64,000 nt of DNA, taken from contig NC_080577.1 in NCBI RefSeq assembly GCF_029962835.1, positions 31,788,501-31,852,500 on the forward strand. The letters are read 5' to 3'. Source of the stretch: Magnolia sinica. Lineage: Eukaryota > Streptophyta > Magnoliopsida > Magnoliales > Magnoliaceae. Position 1 is the first letter of the stretch; every line of letters begins with the position of its first letter. A program made the position numbers and the translations under genes. Below, in pieces: positions 36,601 through 49,555 of this stretch. The notes beneath the pieces are model-generated. The model did no database searches, was not told the DNA's origin, and saw nothing but the letters and a program-made list of their open reading frames with translations.

Positions 36601-39600
36601 TCATATATGTGGTTTTGACAATGCTCTCATTTTTAACATAGGATTGGACGTTTTTTTAAAAATGTAACATCAATGATCACAAAATGTTTATGAAGTGTAG
36701 GAGAATAGCATTGATAATCCTTTTGAGTACGAGAATATTTCAGAAAAATGCGTTTAATAGAATGAGGAGCAAGTTTATCTTGATTTGACTCAAATATATG
36801 AACAAAGCAAGTAAAAGTAAAACTAAACATTTTGGGAGGAATATAAAAAACTGATTGATCAAGAAAAAACAATGAGAATGACGTTTTACCATCTAAAATC
36901 GATGAGGACATTCTTGATCAAATGACACACAATAAGGATTGCATCACTCAAGAAGCATTGTGGGACATTAATTTCTAATAACAAAGCACGGGTAACTTCA
37001 ACTAGATGTATGTTCTTGCACTCAGCCACCTCCTTTTGTTGAGGTGTGTAAGTACAAGAGGTTTGATGAATGATACATTAACTTTGTAAATTGGTTTGAA
37101 AATCTTGAGAAGCAAATTCCAATGCATTATCTAACACAAGCACACACAATTTTACACCAAATTGAGTTTTTATTTTATCATGAAAATTCTGAAATGCATG
37201 AAAGACTTCCAGACTATGTTTTCTTTGATATTACTATGTCATTCTAGACTAATCATCAATAAAGAGAACAAAGTACTTAAGTTAAAACGTAACAAAGTAG
37301 GGACTTGCACTGGTTCCCACACATCATAGTAAACTAATTTATATGGAACATCACTTCTTGAATCAATTCTAGATGAAAAGTTGACTCTATGATGTTTACT
37401 AATCTAGCATGCTTCACACTCCAAATTAGACACATTTTGAAAGGATGGAACGGGAGTCTGTAGGTTCTAGAGAGAAGGATGACCCAAATGACGATGCCAT
37501 TGAATTGTCAAACCCTCAAGAAGCACTTCCACACTAAATGATTTTCTCTGCAAGTAGTAACTAGTACGAACCATTCCTCTCACAACCTCTACCAATCGTC
37601 TTATCCGTCTTAAGGTCCTAAAAGAAACAATACGAAGGAAGGAGGAGACTGAGTAGTTTAACAACTTTGTTAGTTTACTTACAGATAAAAGACAAGAATT
37701 TGGGTGCATATAGAACAAAAAACAAGGAGACTGATGCATTAGGCTGAGCTAATGTAATATCATAGGATGACACACCATTAGCTAATGTAACAAATATATT
37801 TTGATGAAACACAATCAATGGAAGAAAAAGAACTATGGTTACCAAAGATATGATCTGTCCTAGAATCAATGATCTAGGAAGAGGAATGAGATGACAAGAG
37901 GCATGCTTTACCAGACTGGGCCAAAGTGGCTGTAGAGGTAGAATGAACATTGTTGGACATAGAGCCACTAGAAGAGAGGAACCATGCATATTCCTCCCGT
38001 GGTAGTGTAACACTAATTTGAGACCTCTTGTTGATAATTTAGCCTTTAATCACTTGTCGATAATCTAACCTTTGATCCCATCTCTCCAGAGGAGGCCTTC
38101 ACTCTTAAGGTCCCTATTTGAATTAAGGAAGTCAAGGAAGTTGTTTGGGAGTTGGGGAAGAATAAAGCCCCAGGTCTAGATGGTTTTCCATTTGCCTTCT
38201 TCCAATCTTTCTGGGATCTTATCAAGTTTGACTTGCTAGCTTTTGCTGAAGAGTTTCATGGCTCTAGTCGCATCATAACTAAGTTAGGTTGTTCTTTCCT
38301 AGCTCTTGTCCCCAAGGTGGAAGGTGCTGATAGACTAAAGAATTTCAGACCTATCAATCTTATTGGCAGTCCTTATAAGATTGTAGCCAAGATTTTAAGT
38401 CAAAGAACTAGGGTGGTTCTTCCTAAGGTCATTTCGCATTTCCTGAGTGCGTTTGGTAGGTAGATCCTCGACAATGCTTTGGTGGCTCATGAATGTTTGG
38501 AGTCTTGATGCAAGGCAGGTAGATAGGGTGTTATTGGTAAATTGGATCTAGAAAAAGCGTATGATCATGTGGCTTAGTCCCTTTTAGATTACATGCCATC
38601 TCATATGGGTTTTTGTGAGAAGTGGAGAAGTTGGATCTATTCTTGTGTTTCTTTAGCTAAGTTTTCGATGTTGATTAATGGGTCTCCATTGTTTTTTTTA
38701 AAGCCACTTGGGCCTCTGCCAAGGGGATTCCCTCTCCCCCTTCTCGTTTGTTGTGGTGGTCGAGGCCCTTAGCAAGATGTTATTTAAAAGCCAAGTCGAG
38801 AGTTTACTTGAGGGTTTCAAGTTTCAAAATTTCCTCAGTTTATTAACCATCTTTTGTTTGCAAATGATACCCTCCTGTTCTATGAGGCTTCTGAGTCTAA
38901 GGTGGCTAACCTTCAGATTGTTGTTAGATGGTTTGAGGTGGTTTATGGCCTTAATATCAACTTAGTTAAAAGTGAGCTTTTGGGTATTAATATATCCCAT
39001 GAAGAGGTTGCCTAGTTAGCCGAGGTTTTTGGTTGCTTGGCTAGCTTCTTTACCTCATCTTATCTAGGCTTCTGCTGTGTTTAGGAAAGCCTGCTTTACT
39101 TCTATTTGGCAGGGTTATGGAGAGAATGGAGAGGAATTTGTCTCCTTGGAAAAGCAAGTTTGAGAGGAAGTTGTCTCCCTGGAAAAGCAAGTTTCTATCC
39201 CTAGGCGGTAGAATTAACTTATTAAAGCTTCCCTCTCCAATCTCCCCCCTTTATTTCATGTCCCTATTTTAGTGTCCTAAGTTAGTGTTGTGGCTCGGAT
39301 AGACAAGCTTATAAGGGATTTCCTATGGCAAGGTGGCACGTAATAGGAAATTTAATTTGTTAAAGTGGCAATATGTTTGTAGAGGAAGGAGGGGTGATGA
39401 TTAAATGCCTTGAAATGGTTAATAAGGCTCTCTTGGGTAAGTGGGTGTGGAGATTCAGAGTGGAGTCCAGCCTATGGAGAAGGGTCATTACTGCCATGTA
39501 TGGTTTCTCCCCCATAGGTTGGTGGATTAGGGATTCTTCCATCTATAGTGCTTACTTTTTGTGGAAATCAGTGGTTGTGCTTGCCCCTTTATTGGCTGAG

Positions 39601-42600
39601 GGTCTTAGGTTTGCCATCGAGGAGGGGTCCAAGTTTAGATTTTGGGATGATGTGTAGTGTGGGGATGCCCCTCTTTGCATGTCCTTCCCCTCCCTTACCA
39701 ACCTTTGTCTAGTAGCAAATATCTCTGTTGCTAGCTGTTTTTCTGCTCAGGGTTCTGGGGGTGTGGTTGCCTCCTTGTTATAGAGAGTTGAATGATTTAG
39801 AATTTGGAGATTTGGTTGCCCTCGTGTCTCATTTGCAGGGGATTGCGTCAGCTCCAGTCCTTGTGTGGTGCTGCAAGTTCGGGGTTGTTTCTGTGAGGTC
39901 ACTTTATGAGGTGTTGTCCTGGCCTAATCCTGGTGCTACTCCTTGCCATCCCCAAAGTTGATGCCTTTGTGTGGCTGACTGGGAGGAATGGGATTCTAAC
40001 CATCGACAAATTGCATAAAAAGTCCTTTGTCTTGCCTATGCTTGCCCTCTCTACTAGAGTGTGGAGGAGTTTGTTGATGATTTGTTCATCCATTGCTCCT
40101 TCTCTTGCATTGTGTGGTCCGGCATCCTTAGATTTGCGAATGTTAGTTGGGTGATGCAATATTCGATTGAAGGCTTGTTCTGGTAGCCCTCCTGGCACCA
40201 TGGAGGGGTAGGCTCCCTTGGAGCTATTAGGTGCAGATTGCCCTTCTAGCCATTCTCTGGTCCGTTTGGCTAGAAAGAAATGATCGATGCTTTCGCAATA
40301 TCAGAGGTTTTGCTAAAGGTGTCTGTAGCTAGGTTGCTTTGTATGCTAGGCTCCCTGAGGTAGTTTTGGCCGTTAGCTTTTCTAGGTTGGGTTTGTATAG
40401 GTTTTTGTTTGTATTTTTCTCTTTGTTGGTTTCCTCTTGTATTTTCTATCTTCTTCTTTGCTGCTTTGTTTCTCTTAGGCCGTTCAACCTTAATAGAATT
40501 GCATCATCTTTCAAAAATAAAAAAATAAAACACTAATATGATAATCACTGGTATTAGAGGAAGTGGAGGTGGGGGGGTTTGTCATCTGTAGAAACTTCCT
40601 CAATCACAAGGGCTTGATTAGGCCTTGGTGGTTTACGATGAAGATCCTAATAAAAATCCACAATATGATGTCAAGCCACAATGAGTACATGTACGGTTTC
40701 CTCTACCACTATAACTACCTTTACCTTCCCATAGGAATCTACCACCTCTGCCACCACCAACAACACCACCATGCCCAACACATCCACCATGGCCTCCATG
40801 TAAACCAGAAAAACCAGAAGAAGTGGCTAATGCAATTTTATTAGATACATTAACATGAATATTATTGGATTCATTTGCAAGAGAGATTCTATGAAGCATT
40901 ATACAAACTTCAGCCTCTGAAGGAATGGATACACCTCCCATAATATGATCCTTTGTCGATTAATACTCTTTTGGCAATCCCAGACAAGAGTTTCACGGCT
41001 TTCATAAGGGTGATATCATAAGTAATGAGATGATATATGGAGACCTCTTTCCACATTCCAGTAAATTTTGCAAAGTATTCACCAAGTGGCTTATCTCCCT
41101 TTTTATAATGAAAAAATATCCTTGCATAACTAACAAGCCCAATAAATATTTTGTTCCAAGGAGTAGATCTTCCTCATAGGATCCCAAACATTTTTTGTTG
41201 TGTTCAAGAACACGAAATTGGAACTCACCTTAGGTTCCATGCTATTCCACAGCCAAGATCGAATCTACGCATCATCACGCATTCATTGTCTATACTTAGG
41301 ATTCGTGAGGAAATGATCCTTTTTGCAGGCTAAGAGAAACGCCTCAACATACTTGGCCCATAAAAGATAATTCTTCTCATTCAGCTTCACAGACGTTATT
41401 GTCGCATTAAACAAAGATCCAAACATTTTCCACATGTGATGAGGGACCAACAACTACACTTTTGGGCTCCATAATAACCTTACTATCAATTTACTTCAAT
41501 TTATGTGAAAAACACCACATAAATTGTGGCATTTTTTGTAATAAGATACGCACGCGACTGCACTTCTAGAATAACACCACATTGAAGTTTTTGGCTCGTC
41601 ATCACTCGAATCCACATCAATATCATTCAGATATCTCACGCCCACCCTCCTTCCTATGTTTTATTAGGTTGAACTAAACACCAATAGCAAAATTACAATT
41701 ATACTCTTCTTGCTTAAACAACTACTCAAAACATATCCTATGGGCCTAAAACACTACTACACAAATCAAACCCAATTAACAGATTTAAACAAAGCCCAAT
41801 TGACAGATTTAACAACAGTAATAATTCTTCTTTATTCATTTCTGTTTGGACCACAGTTTCTTATTTTCTTGGAAACCTCATCTTTGCTAGTGTACTGTCT
41901 GTCTGACTCTTAATCCCCCTCTCTTTATTTTTAGATTGACTATTTTCCTTCTGTTCTCAATTTAATCGACAAATTTTCCAAACATGCACGAGAAAGCCCG
42001 AAATAGTTGGGAATTGCTAAAAATTAGATTTGTCTCTTCAACTGGCCAACCAAGGCACTTGAATCCACCAATTTTTGGTTGTGTTTGAAGACCAATAAGC
42101 TGTCAAGTGCTGCCTTGGACTCTCACTTTCTTATGGTTGGTGTGTAAGAGAAAGATCCTCACTATTGACAACCATAGGAAGAGAGGTATGTGCATCATGA
42201 ATGGTTGCATAATGAACAGGCAATGCAGTCATTTGTTCATTCATTGCCTGTTTGCTTATGATATATGGGGAAAGATCTCATCTCTTTTGGGGTCTTGTGG
42301 TCAATGCCACAAACTGTGGAAGAGCTTATGGAAAGTTGACATGAGGGTGGCAAGGGGAGTAAAAGAATCGTGGAGGTTTGGCAGATGGCTATGGTGGCAG
42401 TCTTGTGGAGGTGTGGACTGAAACTGGATGCGACAAGATGAGCCACCCTGATGCTTTCTTAGGGTCAAACGCTGGATATCTAGATGCTAGTATGTATTTC
42501 AAGATGGGGTTTTGAATCAAGGGAATGGTGTAAGGGTTTTGTTGGGTATTTATCTTTGTTTTCAAGATGGCACATTGACATCCTTTAAAAAAAAAAAAAA

Positions 42601-45600
42601 AAAAGCTTAATAAAATTTTGTGTTATCCTTCAAAAAAGAAAGAAAGAAGACTAACATGTGTCTTTCTAGAAGTTGAATACTCCCAATAACAATTCAGCAA
42701 CCTGACAATGTTATTATTTATTTATTTATTTTGCATTTTGTTAACTTGTTAAAACAAGGTTTTTATGGGCTAACCTTTTTCCTACCTGCAATATCATCAT
42801 CATCAAGCAGGCCTCTAGTTCAAGTATGCTTGCTAATTCATTTGATTGAGCCGTGTTTTCCTATCAGTATTTAATTTCATAAGTTCCTTAAAGTCAAGCT
42901 AATAGCATGGGCTAATGTGCCTTGTGAAATAATTATTGAGGGGGTGTGTCTCTGCAGCATGAAGCTGGTCATTTCCTAATAGCTTACTTGCTTGGAGTTC
43001 TTCCAAAGGGATATACATTGTCAAGTTTGGAAGCTTTGAAGAAGGAAGGATCCCTAAATGTGCAGGCAGGGACAGCTTTTGTGGATTTTGAGTTTCTCGA
43101 AGAAGTAAGCTTTCTAAGGTCTCATTTTCTCTATCTTTTTCTTCTTTTGGGAATGGAACAACATCTGTCTAGTGTAAAACGATAACAATGATCCCTTTTT
43201 TTTCTTTCCTTATTTTGTTTACCAGAATCTCTAACATTGCATTTCAATGTATTTTGTGATTGTTGCAAACTGCATGCATTGCATTTCTGTCTATGGATAA
43301 TTCAAGTATTGTCGCTTTCATTCTTGGTTTTAATGGTTTCTGGAGCTTGTAGCATATTCCTAGAGCTTTGCTTAGAGCACACGCACCTCTTCACATGGTG
43401 TCTGGAATACCCGAGCTGCCATGTATCAGGTGGGTGCCATGAACTGGTCCATAGATCATGTCTGTCAACTCATCAGGTTAGGCTATGATTGTATGAGAGC
43501 AATGGCTAGTTTGAAAAGAAAAGGAAACAAGAAAGAAAACGGATTTCAGCTGTTGATATTCAATGTACATGTGGCCCACTAGATGAATGGACTGGCCTGC
43601 TTTTTGGGACAGGTAATCTACTGGGCAGGACCTTCCTGATGCACACAAGTAGAATGTTGCACGCACCAGGTTGGTACATGTGTCCACTTGTAGAGGCGCC
43701 CGTGGGCTGAGCGGTTGCAGAACTCTTTTTCCAACTATAAAGAAGTGAATTTATACCCAGCAAAGCATACACTATCATTGAATGCTATCATTAAAAATTT
43801 GTTACATTACTGTATCAGCCATTATGCAAAGGAAATGGTCACACCCCATTATGTGGCATGGGGGTGAATATATCCGTTATGGAAAAATGGTCCATATCGG
43901 CTGACAGGGACTGATATGTCCCATATCAGTACCATTATGCAGCTGATATGACTGTTATAGGCAGATACAACCATAAACAGCCTATTATGATTATTATTTT
44001 TCAATCTCTCTCATTTTTCCACTTCTTTATTCATTTCAACCATGAAGGAATCATTTTGGTCTATTTTAAGGATTAAAACATGAAATATGAGAATTTGATG
44101 AACTAAAGGGAAGCAAACCATTTTGAAAAATATTGGAAGGCCAAGGTGAACCATCATTTTTTTAAAATACATTTTTCCATATTTTTTCATTGTTGTATTT
44201 ATATTTAATGGTCTATAATCCACCAAATCATGTTTGATTTGTGTTCTATTAGGCCCTATCTGATCGACTTTCAGTAGGTCAAGATGACACTGCCTGACAA
44301 ACAACATTCTTGCCAAAGAATGGTCCATTATACCATCAAATATATGTCCAAAAAAAGAGAGAATAATACTAGCGTGTATGGGGTTGGAAGCCGTAATATG
44401 CAACCGAGTATTCTCCGAACTTCTTCTTCTTCTTCTCTCTCTCTCTCTCTCTTCTCTATCTTCCATTCCTTTTATCTTCTTCCTCAAATATCCACTCCTC
44501 TACTTGGTATTAGAGCCCAAGGATCTCACGTTGATTGGAGCTGCAGTGACCTGCTAATGTCAGCAACCGTAAGTTTTGTATGGACAGTTATGCATCGGGA
44601 AGAACATGATCTGATAGAGTTTGATTTTAGAGGAATTATGGTGATTTTTGCAGGGTTTTTGGGACTAATTTGGCCCGTGTTTTGGCCATTTTTCAAGTCC
44701 GGCGGAAAAACACCAAGACTTCGTTTTTTCGCGATTTGTCCCAAATCAGTAAGTGTTTTTTGGGGATTTCTCCCTAGGGTTGGTTAGTTTTACCATACAA
44801 AGACATCCATGGGAGTTTTTTTTTTTTTTTTTTTAAATTTTATTTTATTTTATCAAGGGGAGATGTTTTGGTGTTCTCCGGACACTTTAGAGGTGCGGCT
44901 GCTTTGTTTTTGTCCCCCCTGGGGACCCTGAACAGACACCACAAGATCTGGTGTATACCTGGTATGCTCCCTTTGCATTTTATGGCAGTGGACTGTGTCT
45001 GTGCAAGCCTTTTTGGGAAGTTTTATGCTGGATCTTGAGTTTTCTCTCCTTCCTGGACCCATAGCCCATTGGTTGGAGCTTATGTTGTGTGGAAATTTGT
45101 CCTGTATAGTCTGGTGACTATTCTTATTCTCTATAAGTGTCTTGTTGCTCCAGATTAGTGTCTGTGAACCATATGGATGATAAAACCTCTTCTAGATCTG
45201 GTGCGGGGTCTTTTGACTCGTATCTCTTGTTGATTACAACAGTCAAGTTGGATGGTAATAATTATTTGCAATGGGCTCAGTCCATGAAATTATTTTTGGG
45301 AGGAAGAGATAGACTTAACTACATATTAGATAATGCTCCAGACCCTACAGATGGACATTACAACTTGGACCAAGGAGAACTACCAAGTCATGGCTTGGTT
45401 ACTTAACAGTATGGATCTGTCTATAAGTAACTCAGTTATGTTTCCATCTTATGTAAAAAAGATATGGAATATCCTGCATGACATGTATTCAGAAGCAGGG
45501 AATTTATTAAAAGTTTTAAAGTTGATTTTAGATATCAGTAAGTACCAACAGGATTCCTTCGAGGTATGTGGGATGAGTTGGATCTCTATCATCCTCTTCC

Positions 45601-48600
45601 GTCCGAGTGCAAGAAAGAATATGACCTTGTTTGTAAACAATGGGAAGAAACCCCAAGCATGCAGTTCCTTTCCAGCCTTAAATTAGAATATAAAGGTGTT
45701 CGTGGCCAGATTGTTGTGATGGATCCTCTTCCTCCTTTGATAACGATTTATGATATGGTCCAGCGTGTTGCTACCTCAACTACATATACCTTAGTATCAT
45801 TTGATAACTCTGCATACGCAGTTGATGACTAGTCTTCTTTTAATCCTGCATCCAGAGCACCTGGGCGTAGCGGTGACTTTGGTTATAACAATCATGGCGG
45901 GGGTGTGGTATGATCATGGTGGCTACTGTGGCCGAAGTGGACGTGGACGTGGCCGTGATGCATCTTGCAGTTACACATATTGTGGGGGCACAAACCATTC
46001 TGTTGATCAGTGTTGGAAACTTATGGGTCGTCCATCATGGGCAAGTGAATCTTTGGCTAATAGTTCTCCTTCTGATGCTGATCCAGCTTTGCAACCTACT
46101 CTTGGAGAACCTCAAGAGAAGTCTCCTTCAGGTGATACTGTCATTGTCTCCCGAGAGATCTATGATGCCTTTATGCGACTCCATGATCGTGATAATTTTG
46201 ATGTTTCCGGAGCCATTGTAGCGAAGTCAGGTACTGCTCTTCATGTGTCATCTTCTCCTTCGTCTTGGGTCATTGACTTTGGAGCCACCTCTCACATGAC
46301 TTGTAAGCCTCACATGTTTAATTCTTACATTCCTTTTAATCAGTCACATTTTGTCAATATTGCGGATAAGAACCAAACCCCCGTATCTAGAACTAGTACC
46401 ATCAAGCTTTCTTTCTCCCTGTAGTTGTCGTTGGTTCCGTATGTTCCTAGTTTTCCCTTCAATCTATTATATGTTAGTTCTCTTACGAAATCGTTGAATT
46501 GTTCAGTGACATTCTTTCCCTCTCATTGTGTGTTTTTGGACCTCCAGACGAAGGGGATGATTGGTGGGGGCCATGAATGTGACAACATTTACTTCTTAGA
46601 TGATGCTCTTGTGATAGAAACTAGTGTCTTATCCTAAGATAGGGAGTCTGTGTCAAGGTGGCATTGCCACTTAGGGCACCCATCATTGTCTAGATTAAAG
46701 CTCTTATTTCCTTCAATTTCTGTATCTAAACCTTTATGCTGTGAGACTTATGAGTTCCCCAAATATCACAAGACCGTCTTTCCTCCTAGTTCATTTGACA
46801 GGAAACCTAGACCTTTTGAACTAGTCCACTTTGATGTTTGGGGTCTTGCCCCTATTATTTCTCTTTTTGGATATAAATATTTTGTTACCTTTATTGATTA
46901 TTGTACTCGAATGATATGGGTGTATCTTTTAAAGTTTAAACATGAAGTGTTTGATATGTTTAAAATATTTTACAATGAGGTAGTTACCCAATTTCAATGG
47001 GGGGTGAGTATCTGTCGCATGCCTTTTTGTCTTTCTTGTAGGACCATGGTATTTTGTCTAGCAATTCGTGTCCATGGACCCCTTAATAAAATGGTGTGGC
47101 TGAGTAAAAGAACCATCATCTTTTTGAAGTCACCCATGCCCTCTTACTTGGTATGAGTCTTCCTAAACATTTTTGGGATGATGCTTTGCTTACTGCTATA
47201 TTTTTAATTAATCACATTCCCTATCGAATATTGTCTCATAAGTCTTCATTTGAAATTTTGCATCCACACAATATACCCTTTCCATTACCCTCTAAAGTTT
47301 TTTTATGTACATGCTTTGTTCAAATTCTCAATGGTACTAATGACAAGTTGAGTTCATGGGCCACAAAATGCGTCTTACTTCGCTGATGTGATATGTATCC
47401 GCCGATGTGACATTCAGATTGCTAAGAGATATGTATCCGCCAATGTGACATTTTTTGATGGCATTCTGTACTTCTCTAATGAAGGCAGATCTTTACAAAG
47501 TCATCTTCTGAGTCAGGGGGAGCATGTGCAATCTACCTCCAAACCCCTTCTTGTCTCGTCTTGATGATGCTCCCACTCTGTTTGTCTCAAAACCCATTCT
47601 TGTATATCATCGACAAACTAAATCCTCCACTGCTCATCCGCCACTCATCTCATCTACTTTTATCGGTGGCTCAGGTATACACTTTTTGCCTCCTGATGAT
47701 TTTCCTATTGCCTTGCGCAAGCCTCCCCGCTCATACACTAAGCATCCCATTAGCAATTTTGCTTCATATCACCATCTTTCACCTTCAGTCTAGTCTTTTG
47801 TAGCTTCCATATCCTCAACTATTATCCCGTGTAACTTGAAGGAAGCTGTGAGTAAACATAATTGGACTAAGGCTATGATGGATGAAATGTAGGCGTTGGA
47901 AAAGAACAAGACTTGAGAGCTAGTTCCCCTACCTGAAGGCAAACAGACAATTGGTTGTTGGTGGGTTTATACCATCAAGTACCTTCCCGATGGTTCTATT
48001 GATTGGTACAACTTATAAGGCACAACTAGCTGCAAATGGTTATACACAGACATAGCATAAACTACTTTGGGACATCTCTCATGTTGCCAAGCTTAACTCT
48101 ATTCATGTGGTTATCTCCTTGGCGGTCGATATATCTTGGTCCCTATTTCAACTTGATGTGAAGAATGCTTTCTTGAACGATGATCTTGCCGAGGAGGTTT
48201 ATATGGATCAGCTTGCAGGCTTCTCTATGGCTTCTAACAAACGCCTTATGTGTCGCTTGAAGAAGTCATTTATGGCCTTAAGCAATCCCCACGTGCCTGG
48301 TTTGATAAATTCCGTCGTGCTCTCATGGATTTTAGATTTATTCACAATCAAGCCGATCAATCCCTATTCATCTATCATCGCCCTACTGGGATCATGGTGT
48401 TGATTGTCTATATAGATGACATTGTGTTGTCCGGCGATGATACTGAGGGAATGATACAAATTAAATATTTTCTCAAGACTCGATTTGAGATCAAAGATCT
48501 AGGAATTCTTATGTCTTTTCTGGGCATAGAAGTTGCTCAATCTAAATCTGGTTCTCTCAAAGAAAACATGCCCTTGATTTACTCTTCGAGACTAGGATGC

Positions 48601-49524
48601 TAGGATGTAAGCCCACTACCACACCTATGGATCCGACTTACAAAAGCAGTCCTAGTAATGATGAGCTCCTCTTTGATCCTGGGACATATCGACGGTTGGT
48701 TGGCAGACTCATCTATCTCACTATTACTCGGCCCGATCTTTCGTATGTTGTGGGAATTGTAAGTCAATTCATGCATTGTCCTTGGAATACACATCTGACC
48801 ACAATGTATCATGTCGTCCGGTATCTTAAGTCCTCCCTAGTCAAAGGTTTACTTTTTCAACCGCATGACTATCTTCATTTGTCTGGTTACTCTGGTGTTG
48901 ACTGTGCTAGCAGTTCACATGATCAACGTTCTACGTTCGGATATTGTACGTTTGTAGGTGGCAACCTTGTCACTTGGAAGAGCAAGAAATAGTCCATTGT
49001 GGCGCGATCTGCTGCCGAGGCTGAGTATTGGGCAATGGCTCATGTGACATATAAACTTATTTGGCTTCGCTCCCTCTTACAGGAACTTGATTAACCTCCT
49101 TCGATTCCCATTCCTTTGCATTACGACAACCATGCTACCATTCACATTGCTAGCAATTCGGTGTTCCATAAGCGCATGAAACACATTGTGATTGACTGTC
49201 ATTTCATTCAGGAAAAAGTTGTTATGAAGGAAATTTCTACTCCTTTTGTTCGCTCCAGGGACCAGTTGACTGATGTTCTTACCAAATCTCTTAGTAGGGA
49301 TGGTCTTCTTCGTATCACTGACAAGTTGGGCATGATCAATATCTATGCTCCAACTTGAGGGGGAGTATAGAGAGTTATATGGATGTACTTTTATGTATCT
49401 TTTTGTGTATGTCACAATTCTCCCATGGAGTACTTTATTGTACTCTAGTATTATAATAAAAGAGTGTGTGGGGTTGGAAGCCCTAATAGACAACTACGTA
49501 TTCTCCAATCCCATCCCCCCGCCG

Positions 49525-49555
<31 letters not shown>

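Larger units (their letters stand above)
31800..41814 (-). mobile_element. Minus-strand Ty1/copia element in intron 3, broken by nested insertions
   Basis: Short direct repeats, about 31820-31954 and 41657-41814, are its LTRs (minus-strand start TGTTAAATTTGTCAATTGGG). The inverted PPT CTCCCCCTTAAGC follows the left LTR. On the minus strand the order is gag (41640-40540), protease (38013-37675), gag-pre-integrase (WHRHLGHPSL, near 37480), integrase end (36911-36633), RT (33660-33020) and RNase H. A Harbinger-type MITE and two LINEs interrupt it. All coding parts are decayed. No target duplication is clear. Confidence 0.75.

Noticed and set aside
44011-44487. 158-codon minus-strand ORF
   Set aside because: Low-complexity Arg/Glu stretch from the CT-repeat of an LTR, overlapping the copia 5' LTR. 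No domain.
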